The notes below the pieces were generated by a model. The model was not told the origin of the DNA. It ran no database searches and saw only the letters and a list, made by a program, of their open reading frames with translations. Position numbers and translations under genes: made by a program. DNA of 64,000 nt from Branchiostoma floridae (Eukaryota > Chordata > Leptocardii > Amphioxiformes > Branchiostomatidae): contig NC_049982.1 in assembly GCF_000003815.2 (NCBI RefSeq), positions 1,746,262 through 1,810,261 on the forward strand, in the 5' to 3' direction. Shown one piece after another: positions 23,201-35,110 of this stretch. The stretch's first letter is position 1, and each line of letters starts with the position of its first letter.

Positions 23201-26200
23201 CATAGTAGGCTATCATTTGAAGGTAAGCTTGTATGGCTTGAACTTTTTATTCTTGAGATAATTGCATATTTGTTTCCTCAACTCTCCCATTGGAACGCAT
23301 TTATTACTGGGGGAAATTCTAATGGCATCGTCTCCCCTACTCACTTTCAAGCTCTTCAAGCTGCTGACCGGTAGACAGCTGCCAGGACTTCAGCTCCTGG
23401 TAGCCAGCGGACGATGCCACTGCATGAGGAATGATAATAATGAATGGTTTATTGGACATAGAGACATAGCGATTACAAACAAAACATCACACTTGCAGTC
23501 ATTGTAGTGACTGAATTGCGGTGAGTATTTACAATTATCGCACACACTATTACACGGTATACAAAGTTTAAAAGGGAGAAGTTGTCGCAATGTTGTTTAC
23601 AATAGAATTTATAAACTAACAAAGTAAGTGATAATTATCATATCATAGTATTGCACGTCAATATTGCACGAGAAGAGAAATCCAAAACACTGTAAATCTG
23701 ATTCACCAATTGGGATTTCTATGCAACCATCACTTAACACTAATGCAAGGTCGCAAGATGCACAACCTTACAACTTTAAAACAGGGCGAAGTCGGATAAA
23801 AACGTTCGCGTTTGAAATACTTTCTTCCACCCAACTGTTAATTGAAAATAGGAAGTCGCTGTCTTCACATACAGTAGGGTGGGTGTATTATCTTCCATTA
23901 CATAGCTTCAAACGGCCATTAGAAACAAAGAGGATTTGTTTCAAAGAATATGGTAAGGCGTCCAGCGCGATACAAGGCCAGTGAACATTAATAGAAATCT
24001 TCATTGGCGATAATGTAAAAATGCAGGGTATCTAGGGATATCACGTCGACGGGCAGTCGACAGCAATATATTTAGAAAAAGTGTGGCAATTAAAATTATT
24101 GCCATGGCGACGGTTTTATTGTTTATAAATATTAAGGATTGTTGTTATCAATGGGTTTTAATAGTCGTATTCCATTCGCCTGGCGATTAATGTTTAGAGA
24201 GGATTGCTGTCAAAAGGGGTTCTCTTGTGAGTGAAGGGTGAACTAATAATGTGAATGCTTCTCATCAATTTTACAAATCAGACCTTCATTTACATAAATC
24301 ATATCATCAGTTGATCATCTTCTCTAGCTAAATAACAATAGGCTAGAAATATCAAAGTCTTAGCAAAGAAAGCTATTGTAGTATTTTCTAATAATTTATG
24401 TAAATGAGACCCTAATTTACTTGATGTATGTCTAATAACGTTCAAATATCGTATTTGCCAAATGTTGCAAGAATGAAATTATCATCATCAACCACTTTGA
24501 TATTATAACAATTTCTCAATGATTATGCAAATTAGATAACAATTTGTATCATTTTATGTCTATCTATATTTCTCTATTTTTAAATTGCATATGCTATATG
24601 TTTGACTGAGTGTCCTATTACGCGGCTATGAATTGATAACTGATGTAGAGTCATACGCGCACTTACGCCTCTAGATACGGCCGTTTTTCATGGTCCGGAT
24701 GCGGCGCACCACTTAGAGCAAGTCACACATGTTGAACTAGAGTTCCACGACCCCATACCTTCGTCATTAATTATGCAAATAAGGCTCTCATTTGCATAAA
24801 TTATATAACTTGATCATCTCCTTCACCAAACAGACGTGCGCAATATATGTTAAGAAAGGAGGATTTTGTCGCTTTTTCTGATAATTTATGCAAATAAGGA
24901 CCTCATTTGCATAATCAATATTCAACGATGTTCACCTGTACATAACTTCCAAATGCTACAAGTATGAAATTCCCGCCATTTACCACAATGACATGAAAGC
25001 ATTTTCTCATTAATTATGCAAATTAGGTCTTTATTTTGCACAATATATATCTATCAATATTCTCTTTTTAAGTTACAAAGGTCACATGTTGCAATGGTCC
25101 TATAATTGAACTGAGCATGTTTAGACGATTTTCCAATCAATTATGCAAATTAGCTTCCAATCTGCATAATTGATATAGAATTATATGAAGCATCACGTAA
25201 CCTATCCACATACTAAAAATCATAACAATCCGTCAACCCCTTCTTGAGTTATTCCCTTTCAAAGTCTGACACTACACCTGTCCTGCAGTTCCAAAACAAG
25301 CCGCTAGGGGGCCCAAACCTATACCACTTACTCACGGCATCAAAAGCTGTCTACAACTTAAAATTCATAGCCGCGACATGTCCAGAACTCGAGATATCAA
25401 ACCAGGAAGTTCCGCTGCAGTACCGTAACAGGCCGCTAGGGGACCCAAAATCTAATCGTTTCCAGGTCTCAACAAGACCTACCCACATACCGAATATCAA
25501 TACAATCCATCCAGGCGTTCTAGAGTTATGGTGGTCTTCTACAAACAGACACACATACAAACGCTACCCAAAATATAACGTTCTTTAATGGCGATGTTAA
25601 CTATCACATCGCTATCTCACAACCCCACATGTTATACATCATTTAAGCTCAAACAATGCTTGTTTCACACATTAGTTTGCATTTTTGAAACAAAGATATC
25701 AAAGGTGAAGAAGGCCGCACCAAACTTTCCAAACTCCAAACGAACGAACCCGGAAGTGATTTCCACGACTCACGGGTCATTTTCCGAGGAACATATTTCA
25801 ACCATCCTTTATCCCCTGTTTCAAATGTTTACATTTCCATGACCACCATACTACATACTACAATTCTGGTACGTCTGAAGTACTAAGCTTTTCTCAATTT
25901 TGCACGGCGATCAATCGAAAATCGCCTCGCGAGAATACACTGCTATGCACACGTATATGTGCCCTGGTACCTGGTACTGGAAAGCATACCCGTGGAGGTA
26001 ATGGTTCAGTCCGGTATGATGCGCGGCAAAACCCGGAAGTGATTTCCACGACTCACGGGTTATTTTCCGAGGAACATATTTCAACAATCCTTTATCCCCT
26101 GTTTCAAATGTTTACATTTCCATGACCACCATACTACATACTATAATTCTGGTACGTCTGAAGTCCTAGGCTTTTCTCAATTTTGCACGGCGATCAATCG

Positions 26201-29200
26201 AAAATCGCCCCGCGAGAATACACTGCTGTGCACACGTCTGGAAAGCATACCCGTGAAGGTAATGGTTCAGTCCGGCATGATGCGCGGCATGATGCGCGGA
26301 AAAAAAATTCCTGAGATGCCTGTACAGTTTTTAGAATTCTTTGCAAATGGTCGCTCACTATACTATTAGGCTCGCCAATCAGGCGTCGCCAAAAAGTGCA
26401 ATTTAAAACCACCGTTTTTGTAAAAACAATGGATATAGGTAACCCGCGGATAAAAGTGGACAAGTGTCAAATGTTTTTGCATTACAAAAGAAAGGCAGTA
26501 TTTAGCGTTCCCCTCCATGAAGAAGACTAACCTGCGAAGTATACCAGCACGGTTGCCATGGTGAAGGTAAACACAAACACAGCGGCCTTGGACTGCTGGA
26601 GGTTCGGGTTACATCTAGTCGTTTTTTCTTCCTCCGTGGAGCGAGCCGCTACTGGCACATGGCGGGAAAATTAGTTGTTAATGTCGTCTTCTTTTGATCA
26701 CTTGGATATCTATCCTTTAAGTCCGCACATATCTATCTATCTTACTATCTAACCATGAATAAATAAAGGTTCAAAGAAACAAACAATCTATTCATCTATA
26801 CATGAATAATTCTATACCCTCTATTCTGTACTTTGTCTAATAGTTGTTGCCATACATTGTATCATTTGCAATTGTCGTGCAAAAAATTAAAGATAAAGTT
26901 CCTATAATTCATAATAGGGTTTGACAACATTAGATATGATATGATGCTCTATTGTACAAAACCAATAACCATTATAAAAGAAGACTAAACACAGATGAAC
27001 GTTCTAAATGATACAACTATCAAATTGCTTTTGTCCCGACAAAGGGAACAGAATGTGCCCTAACTAGGTATCAATCGCCACCCATATATGTACTACGTAG
27101 ACATCTGTTTTGTTTCTCAGTGATGGACACAGATTTTGTAGGTTTATCAGATCTAAAACTTTCTCAGCACTGGAACTCCTGTGCCATTGTAGTCTTAGCA
27201 GTTTCCAGTGACGACAGGAGGGTTTCCAGTGCTGAAGCTGCCTCATCTCTGGACTGTCAGTGACGACGACCACTTCAGCACTGGTGTTCCGCTACTTTTG
27301 ATTACTGTAAATGCAGAAATCTTCGCGATGGATTCATATTCGCGGTTTTCGCGGGGGCCGCTTCACCGCGAATTTAAAACCACCGCGAACATTTTTTCCA
27401 TAATAATAAGAGACTACAGTGCATGCATGGTGCTACCGCGAAATTAAAACCACCGCGAAAAGTCCATTTTCCCGCTACCGTGAAATTAAATCGCGGCGAA
27501 CTTAAATGCATTTACAGTATTTACCACTCACAGCTGGCAAGGCAGCAGAAATCTAGTGAAAACGATCGTCACCGTGTTTGTAGGTAGGATTCTGAGTCTG
27601 GGCGGTGGCGTCGGCAAGTGCTTTCCAATCAGTGGGCAGCCGGTGCCCTGGCCTTGTGCCTGGGTTAAAATGAAATCGATTTCTCTTAGGAAAACAGAAA
27701 TGATTTTGAAGTGTGCCACATGGGACAATGCTGGGTGGATACAAAGAAGCTAATGTAAATGGAACGTTTAGAAATCCTGGCAGTAAAATCAAATGCTTAC
27801 GGACATACATTGTTCAAGTCTTAGAGCAACTACTCTGTAAGCAATGTTCTTCTTCTGACTCCCGAAGCAGAGATTAAGCTCCTGATGTTTGTGGTGTCTT
27901 TTTATGAGTTTTGGTGGTACTTTCTGTATCGCCAGGCTTCACCTTTAGCTGTTGAAATAGAAACCCCAACAAAAACCCATATGCATAAAAGGGTGTCAAC
28001 ATAATGCAAAAAAAAAAGTGAACAGAAAACCGTACCTTGATACATCGGATTTGGGAACTCGGTAGATACAGCTCTACCCGGGCGTGCTTCCTCTGGCGGT
28101 GTGGATTCCGGGTTTGCATACACTGCTGGGTTTGGAGCTGCATGGGATACAATTTATAATAGTGGAGTTAAACCGGAAAAAATGTAATCACAAGCACAGT
28201 AACTCTACATTATCGACACAAGTACGTTGTATACGGTATGGGGTCAAAACCACTCGTGCATCAGTCAGGATTTTGTTTATAAATAGAGCCTGATTGTATA
28301 GGTGAAGGAAAGCTATGAGTATAACTTAAAGCCTCCATAACTACACGGAGAACACCGATAAAACCCAGGAACCTACAGCAGTGTGAAATCGTGTGGCGTA
28401 ATCGGCAGCGCTTTGGGCTCAGACTCAAGAATCAGATCAGAACCAAGAGGTTCTGGGTTCGAAACCCGCTGCGTCATCGATCTTGTGCCCTTGGGAATGC
28501 ACTTTATACGACTTTGCTCACTTCACTCAGGTGAAAAATGAGTAACTAGCTTCGGTTAGGGCCGTCCCTCGGATAGGAAGTTAAATGGAGGTCCTGTGTT
28601 GGGGAAGAGCCACACCTCAAGCACGTTAAAGAACCCACCACACTTATAGAAAAAATAGTGGCCCTTCCCTTCCCAGCGCGGGTGGATCATATTTATTTAT
28701 AATTGGGGTTGCATAATGATCAAAGTGATGATCGTGGGCGCTAACGGAAGAAGAAGAAAAAGACATTACGATTCTGGTAGTTCCATAGATCTCTCACCTG
28801 ACCCAGCCTCATATACAGGGTTTGGGTTTCTGTCAGCATTATCAGGCGATGCGTCAGGAGCGGTACGGGACCGGGCCTCATGTATCAGGCCTGCATGTAC
28901 GGGGCAACGTATGGTACACTATTTACCATGCATAAAATTCTACGTAAGATGGTGAATTTAGTTGTATTTTTTTTCGATTTAAGCATGCTTCACGGTGCTT
29001 GAATTCTGCTTAGATGAGTGTCAATATGCCATCTTTACGATTCGGCGTAAAGGCAATGCACGTGTAAATATCACGTAAGGATAAAGGAAACACAGGCTTA
29101 AACTAAGACGGGAGCTTTACGCATTCTTTCAGAGCAGGTAAAGTGTGTTTCATGCAGTGAACTATGGATAACAACAACGGTATTCTGTTCTTATGTGTTT

Positions 29201-29704
29201 TACTGGACAGCAGGGGCAGGTGACCACGGGGACGTCAAAGAGTGTCCTTGCGAAGATTCGAGTGAAAGGATAGCAGAAATCGCGCGTCGATACAACTGTT
29301 ACAGAAGCGAACTGTTTGAATCTTTCATCAATGTAACAATACATGTAGTTGCAAAAGCCGCAGTGCCTTGGGGTGGGATCACACGAGTCCGTACGAGTTG
29401 CGTAATTTACATTCTTTTGGCTTAGCTGAAGTTTCTGGGAAGAAGTTGTATTTTACGTTGAATTCTACTCTGCAGGCTGGATATCGAACCAAGTCACAAA
29501 GCGTTTTCGGCCATTAATTTTCATTTACCTAAACTTATAAGTGTAAATAAGGATGTCATACGGATTTGAATACACGTGAACCCATCCTTACATTATGTCG
29601 CGGAGATATAAATGACTGTTAAAGACTAGAAAGGAAGTCGCTACAAGCAAGAGAAGCTGTGTTTCATTACCTGTGTATCTTGGCTCGTCCTGCGGCCCAG
29701 GCAT
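17270..29704 (-). CDS. Gene A: type II membrane protein with ALK-like glycine-rich domain
   Basis: Eleven coding exons: 29704-29671 (ATG 29704-29702), 28890-28798, 28137-28036, 27659-27573, 26651-26532, 22513-22439, 22124-22050, 21386-21213, 18976-18869, 18445-18229, 17684-17270 (TAA). Most junctions are phase 1 and the sum is exactly 1500 nt, 499 residues. No signal peptide. The N-terminal tail holds NPVY (35-38), NPMY (72-75) and NPTY (100-103). A hydrophobic segment at 128-146 follows Lys127, so the N-terminus should be inside and the rest outside. Next come two homologous 25-residue stalk exons, a module with ATGRAGPTS and TVPEAGNYSIEAAG, then GGGGGTFV, LLIAGGGGG and a long Gly-rich terminal exon ending GPGYVVI. 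This order matches the glycine-rich domain of ALK and LTK, but there is no kinase. The stop lies just after an AAG/GTAAGG donor-like site, so a further exon is possible. Confidence 0.75.
19385..20415 (+). repeat. Degenerate tandem repeats (ATAACTCGAGAA type)
   Basis: Five or six diverged units share ATAACTCGAGAA, TGATATTTGGTAGGTG, GAAGGTCAAGTTCGA, CCCCCTAGCGGCTT and GGTACTGCAGCAAAACT. Inverted units of the same type are at 25240-25580. Lies in an intron of gene A. The next stretch to about 21200 shows nothing I can name. Confidence 0.75.
21216..21362 (-). other. Conversion-like tract in gene A exon
   Basis: This part of the exon at 21386-21213 is almost base-for-base the same as 57355-57501 in gene B, with one mismatch inside and differences at both edges. 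The flanking exon ends and introns are unlike. Confidence 0.85.
22514..24240. other. Intron of gene A
   Basis: No exon supported. Contains a palindrome arm at 22788 and an A/T-rich stretch at 23430-23610 that may be a worn LINE 3' end. Confidence 0.35.
24250..25180. repeat. Array of octamer palindromes (ATGCAAAT/ATTTGCAT)
   Basis: Units such as ATTATGCAAATAAGG followed closely by CTCATTTGCATAA recur at about 24770, 24884, 25011 and 25138, spaced about 114-127 bp, with worn copies at 24270, 24400 and 24520. Each is a near palindrome built from the POU octamer ATGCAAAT. A related copy is at 20060-20105 next to the ATAACTCGAG repeats. Confidence 0.75.
25236..25580 (-). repeat. Inverted copies of the ATAACTCGAG repeat
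   Basis: Two units in reverse orientation with respect to 19385-20415, recognised by AAGCCGCTAGGGGGCCC, AACAGGCCGCTAGGGGACCC and CGCTGCAGTACCG. Together with the octamer array they may be the two ends of one large old insert in the gene A intron. Confidence 0.6.
25746..26240 (+). repeat. Recent direct duplication, about 285 bp offset
   Basis: ACCCGGAAGTGATTTCCACG to the motif CGAGAATACACTGCT at 25749-25945 is repeated almost unchanged at 26031-26228. Intron of gene A. Confidence 0.85.
27302..27522. mobile_element. MITE with TIR ACTGTAAATGCA
   Basis: TACTGTAAATGCAGAAAT at the left and TAAATGCATTTACAGTA at the right are inverted ends, with TA at the borders. The interior repeats CGCGAAATTAAAACCACCGC and related words. 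A non-autonomous DNA transposon in an intron of gene A. Confidence 0.75.
28388..28760 (+). repeat. SINE family 1, full-length copy
   Basis: A tRNA-like head has an A box (TGGCGTAATCGGC) and a B box (GGTTCGAAACC) about 50 bp apart. It is followed by TTGTGCCCTTGGGAATGCAC, GGGCCGTCCCTCGGATAGGA, CACGTTAAAGAACCC and GGGTGGATCATATTT. This copy shows the family in full. It lies between gene A exons. Confidence 0.8.
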
Positions 29705-29738
29705 GGTTGTCGACACGTCCTGTCCAGGCTGCAGCCGC

Positions 29739-30062
29739 ACCTGCAATACTCACACAAAACAGCAGTAGAAGACTAATTCTTTTTTTCTACCTTTCATCCT
29801 ACAATCTGAGAAAATATGTCTTTGATGAAGTTGGTTTCAAGGACCTATTGCCGACAATGTCCTTCATGAAACATTTAACCATATTGCATTTATTATCAGC
29901 CGGACCTGCAATACTCACACAAAACAGCAGTAGAAGACTAATCTTTTTTTTTACTTTTCATCCTACAATCTGAGAAAATAATTCTTTGATAAAGTTGGTT
30001 TCAAGGACCTATTGCCGACAATGTCCTTCATGAAACATTTAACCATATTGCATTTATCGTCA
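29739..30062 (-). repeat. Duplicated acceptor region upstream of gene A exon 1
   Basis: CCTGCAATACTCACAC, AAAACAGCAGTAGAAGACTA and GACCTATTGCCGACAATGTC occur from 29739 and again from 29905. On the minus strand the repeat begins exactly at the acceptor (GAGTATTGCAG) of the exon that carries the gene A start codon, so a spare acceptor lies about 166 bp upstream. Confidence 0.75.
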
Positions 30063-30570
30063 GATATTGAGAAATACACATTCCTTATTTTGTTTTACAT
30101 GTCCTTCGAGCTGTGGGCTTAGTATGAACTGTAGCGTTCGGTTGTTTTAGATCATTCTATCGCGCGTGAAGGACAGTTATACCCCCCTCACGCCCACCGT
30201 GAAACAAGCACATAGGAACACAGCGGTTGGAACAGGACAAGCTGCACCTGGCTTGTCGAAGGGAGCTAACATCGGAGTTCCCGGCCAGCTTGGACCGACG
30301 ACGAGAAGCGGGGACACGGCCAGCGGTACCGGACAAGTCGTTAGGCCCGCCTGGTGGAAAGCTGGCAAGAACGGACATCCCAGCCCACAGTGGAGATAGC
30401 TAGGACACCGACTCCGTAAAGTTTGGAACATTCTTATATCTTAATACTCATATGATTCTACACCACCTTCAAGGTAATATCTGAATACTTGTTTACTGAT
30501 ATAATAATATAGTATAAGTCTTACTTCTTGTAGCTGTATTTACACCTTCAATATCTTTAATTTCAAGGAC

Positions 30571-32283
30571 ATGGAGAAAAAATCTGCGCTAGTTTTTTCA
30601 AGTTGGAATATCCAGGGCAGTGTTAAGAAAAAGTTTAGCGATGTAGAGTTTTGTAATTACTTTAGAAATAGTGATATTGTCTGTATACAGGAAACCTGGG
30701 CAGACAATTATGTAGATTTTCAGTTCCCAGGGTATAGTTTGTTTAGTAATAATAGATGTAGGAATAAGAGGGCAAAACGTAATTCGGGTGGGGTTGCGAC
30801 TATTTTCAAAAGTTCGTTCAGAAAGGGGATTACAAAATTAGAGAGTAGTTCAGTCGACAGCATTTGGTGCAAACTTGACAAAAAATTCTTTGGACTTGAA
30901 AAAGACCTATACCTTTGCAACATTTATATCCCTCCCGAATCCTCAAAGTCCATACAAGTCGACCCATTTGATACATTATCCATTGATATCTGCAAATTCT
31001 CCAATCTTGGCGACATAATCATCCTAGGGGATTTCAATGCTAGAACAGGATCTGTTTTGGAAACCTATTTTAGTATTGATTCCCCGGATGACCCCCTGAC
31101 AAAAGATGTTTTAGATACAAAGAAAAGGAATAATAGAGATTCTAAAGTAAACAATTACGGTAAACGCCTTATAGAATTGTGCTCGTCGGCTGATTTGACC
31201 ATATTGAATGGCAGATTCGCGGGGGATCTAAAAGGTGATTTTACATGTTATCATTATAATGGTTCAAGTGTTGTGGACTACTGCATCACTCAAAGGTCGA
31301 TGTTAACCGATATACAATATATGAATGTTAATTCTATATCGCCATTTTCCGATCACTGTCACATCTCTTTCTCATTGTCTGCAAAGCACTCTCCTCTAGT
31401 CCTGAAGGAGGATAGCCAATGTTATAATCCTAAACCAACACAATTCATTTGGACTGACGAATCAAAACAATTATATTTAGATACTATAAACAACAAAGAC
31501 ACGCATTCAAAACTGAGAGATTTCTGCAACAAAACATTCCACTCGTCAGAGGAGGCCGTAACAAGCTTCACTGAAATTTTATTAGATGTTTCCAAAAGTT
31601 CTCTTAGAATAAGACGTAAGATACAAAACAATAAAAAGACACAAATCAAAAAGAACAAAATTTGGTTTGATCTAAATTGTTGGTCCCTACGTCAAAGAGT
31701 AAAAAGATTATCTTTAGAACTGAGGAAAGAACCATGGAAACAAGAAACCAGAACGAAATATTTCACAGCCTTGAAAGAGTACAAAAAAATTATCAAACAT
31801 TCTAAACGGAATTATAAAGCCAATCTATTACGTGATCTAGAAACATTAAATGAGAAAAACCCCAAACAATTTTGGTCATTGTTCAATACTCTCGACAAGG
31901 AAGTAAACGGCACAAAACATAACGGTAACATAGATCCTAATATCACAAGTAAAGAATGGATAGAACACTTTCAAGGATTAAATAATCTGGTAAAAAACGA
32001 TGAATTTGACAGTTCTTTTGAAAAAAGTGTCACTGATTCTCTTAAACATTTAGATAAAAACGCCCAAAATTCATTAGATTACCCTTTCACGACACCAGAA
32101 ATTATGACTGGTTTGAAATCACTAAAATCTGGAAAAGCATGTGGTATTGACTCTATTTCAAACGAGATGTTAAAATATGGGGCAGAAAAGATATGCGAAC
32201 CACTGGTCATTCTCTTTAATACAATCCTTTCCAACAACAAATTTCCATCTAACTGGACCACAAGTATCCTTACACCAATTTTT
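30571..32283 (+). mobile_element. LINE, 5' part (APE and start of RT)
   Basis: One open frame begins at 30571. It carries an AP-endonuclease with the expected motifs SSWNIQG, QETWAD, ILGDFNAR and FSDHCHISF, a basic linker, then the start of a reverse transcriptase (KSGKACGIDSISNEML, ILTPIF). The frame is broken after codon 571 by foreign DNA that begins GGCGACGCCTCAGG. The rest of the RT resumes at about 41803. An open stretch at 30166-30399 may be part of the same element's 5' region. Probably L2/CR1-type by domain order; clade not certain. No longer active as it stands. Confidence 0.85.
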
Positions 32284-33284
32284 GGCGACGCCTCAGGGGC
32301 GGAGGCATTTTCTACAGTATTACGATCGCTTTGAAAGAATTTAGAAAATTCCACGAATGCATTCCCTTGGGAATTGATTTTTGGCTAAACCGCAGAGGTG
32401 TCGCCCATACAGTGGTCATTGAAGACTATTCTAGCTGTTATTTTTCTTTGTTGAGGCATTCTTTTTTTTCAGGATTAATGATTTAAGGGAACGGTCTTTT
32501 CACATAGCCGGGAATGACTGCGCTCCTTGCATATCATAAGCCGTACACACGGATTATTACGATGTCTCGCATGCTTTATGAATTTGCAATGGAGACCAAT
32601 ATGTCCCAGCTTTTTGCCGTTATGTCTTCTATAAGCCTGTGCTTTTTACAATATGGAATGAAACGCTGTCAAGTGGTTATCGTTCGGAGTCATAGAGAGC
32701 CTGATTTTGAGTGGTAGAAAAATAAACTGTTTTAAAGAAGACAAGACCAATATAGCACAACTTTTGCCAATATCTTTTGAGCTTTGCTTTTACAAGGTGG
32801 AATGATTTGCTTCGCGAGGTCAAAAAAATAATGAAGACCAATGTGTCACAGATTTTTGTCGATATATTTTTATGAAATATGAAATGTTGTGCTTTCAGGT
32901 GGTTGTCTTTTGGAATTGAAGCTGGTGTGTTACGCCGAAGGACGGTTATACCGGCTATATAGATACAGGTTACGTAAAGCCTGATTTTGAAAAGTTAATA
33001 AGTCACATGTTTCAAACAAGCCATGAAACCAATGGGTTTCAAGTTGTTTAGGTTCTGCTTTGAAGACTAGCATAGCTAGAATAAAGGAAGGACGCAGAGA
33101 CAAGGTTTTCCGTACACTGGGCACGGGAGACTGTTAAGATGGTTTGACGTTACTATATACTAGTAATGCTGGCCTCGCTAACCTCGCTAACTCTCTGACT
33201 CTCTGTCATACAAATATTCATTATATCTCGTGGTCACATTTTGGCGTATCAAACAGACAGGTCTTGTCACACCACAAAACAACG

Positions 33285-33985
33285 GTTATTTCATCTACGG
33301 TCCACTCATATACATATAAAATCAACTACTACAATGTATACACTAAAATACATATTCGTTCTATAAACAGTCAATCAATCAGTCAATCCGTGAATTCTAT
33401 AACTGGTGTCATGTCAGGTTATCTATACAATCATGTACAAGTATGATCGCAATCTATCGGCTGTACGTCTTGGCTCTGCTACTGGCCTCTACTTCCCTCA
33501 TGTTACCCTCCTTCTGTCGATGGCGCTGTTCTGGATGTTGTGTGCCCCCCTCTGTTCAGAATTTTCAAGCCGCACAAATGTATGTTCTGGCTCCTCCTAG
33601 CGATGGCCACTTCTGCATATTCTTATGTTGGTTTTCTTCATTAGTACATACACCTCCGGTTTGATTAGGTCCGTCGTCGCTGTGGTAAACTTATGTACGG
33701 TTCTTTGTTGTACATATAAAATCCACTACTATAATATATACACATTATATATACATATTCATGGTATAAATCAGCCAAAACCAGCCCGTGAATTGTCTAA
33801 CTAGTTTTAGGTTTTCTGTGGTTGTGGCAGTGCAATCGATTTGCTGCTCCAGATCTGCTACTGTTCTGGCATTTCTTAGGCCCTCTCGTTGCCTTCCTTC
33901 TGTGGACGGTGCTGTTCTGGGTGATGTGTAGCTCCTTCTCGACTTTATAAGGTGCACAGACGTCTATTCCGGTCCCTCCAGCGAT
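33285..33985 (+). repeat. Tandem duplication of about 390 bp
   Basis: ACATATAAAATCAACTACTA, then CGTGAATTCTATAACT, CTCTGCTACTGG and GGCGCTGTTCTGG at 33310-33540 match diverged text at 33710-33930 (ACATATAAAATCCACTACTA and so on). Confidence 0.6.
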
Positions 33986-34479
33986 ACAGCTCGTCTCAGC
34001 GACTTGCAGTGGAAGGACTCGACTGACTTTGTGACGGAACTGTTTCGTCCTGATGGACACAGGTACGGGTGTCAGGTACATCTCGTCGTTGTCGCTCTTG
34101 TCCTGTATGATTAGTCTGTTGGGATCAAGAGACAACACAAAAATGACATCGACCGTTTCATATACTATACGAATATACTGATACTGACACTAATGGTTTA
34201 TTCCAAAGTCACCCATAACTTTGTCATCGTCGTTGTACGTTTATTTGGGTGCTCGTCACAGCTATTAAAGATATGTTGTAGGAGCTGATGTTGAGATATC
34301 ACAAATAAAGAAAGATGAGTCACAGTGTGTGGCGTGGCGGTGTTGTGGAGTCCAAGACCTGACGAACTGAAACATGGTTTTGACTTACCTTGGTGACATA
34401 CCGAAACCCTTTGAACTTCAACTGCTTCGACGATCGACCGTCTGGAATCGCCACCGTCTGAGTAATCTCCAAGCAGATC
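33797..34479 (-). CDS. Two possible exons, product unrecognised
   Basis: Minus-strand exon 34479-34389 lies between TTATGCCATTGTAG and ACCAAG/GTAAGTC and is open for 30 codons (for example QTVAIPDGRSSKQ). The next exon can start at 34102 after AATCATACAG in the right phase and is open to a stop at 33797 (DKSDNDEMYLTPVPV and on). I do not recognise the peptide. Because it lies in the insert inside the LINE, it may be a captured gene piece or part of a transposon. Confidence 0.3.
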
Positions 34480-34643
34480 CTACAATGGCATAAGATAGTA
34501 CCAAACTGGCCAAGAAGTTTAGTCAGCCAAGAGGTGTCCATTTGCCATAGCAAAACACACTCCTAAGCCGGCTTCACTCCTCTGGCAGCTTTTGATACTA
34601 TCTTATGCTACCGTAGGATCTGCTTGGAGATTACCGTCTGAGG
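34455..34643. repeat. Inverted repeat, arms of about 52 bp
   Basis: AATCTCCAAGCAGATCCTAC and CATAAGATAGTA at 34463-34500 are mirrored at 34590-34635 (TACTATCTTATG, GTAGGATCTGCTTGGAGATT). The loop is about 85 bp. The left arm holds the acceptor and first codons of the possible exon at 34479. Confidence 0.8.
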
Positions 34644-34995
34644 GGGTCAGTGACGTACAAGAACTGTTCGGACCACTGTGTCGTTGTCACTGCGGGCGGA
34701 GAAGATGACCGTTACTGGAATATACAACCAGAGGGAATGTTTGAGAGGCCAGGAACCCCGGCGGAAAATGTAGGCGGATGGATCAAACGTTAACCAATTG
34801 ACGTTCCCTTACACATTGATACCATAACAGGTATGGTAACCGGTCAACGAGCAACAAGAAATTTTACTCAGTAAGTCATTATCAATTTTCATTTGTCACT
34901 CGAACATGTAAGTTTTAAACTAGTTGACACAAAGGAGAAAGGACCAGCATCGCCGACACTTGTACTGATCGAACTAATCAACACATCTAAATTAT

Positions 34996-35110
34996 AAGGG
35001 GTGATTAATAAATTCGCCACATCACCCAGACATAGATTGTACAAAGTATAAATGTGTATCATACTTCAAACCATTGTGATCATTACTTTCCAGGTGACAC
35101 CCGGCATAAT
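34996..35110 (+). mobile_element. One end of a mariner-like MITE
   Basis: AAGGGGTGATTAATAAATTC and TGTGATCATTACTTTCCAGG, GTGACACCC follow the same order as the left 140 bp of the element at 16072. No right end was found nearby. Confidence 0.6.

Noticed and set aside
27874-27960. Further gene A exon downstream of 28036
   Set aside because: An acceptor is possible but no donor with the right phase was found.
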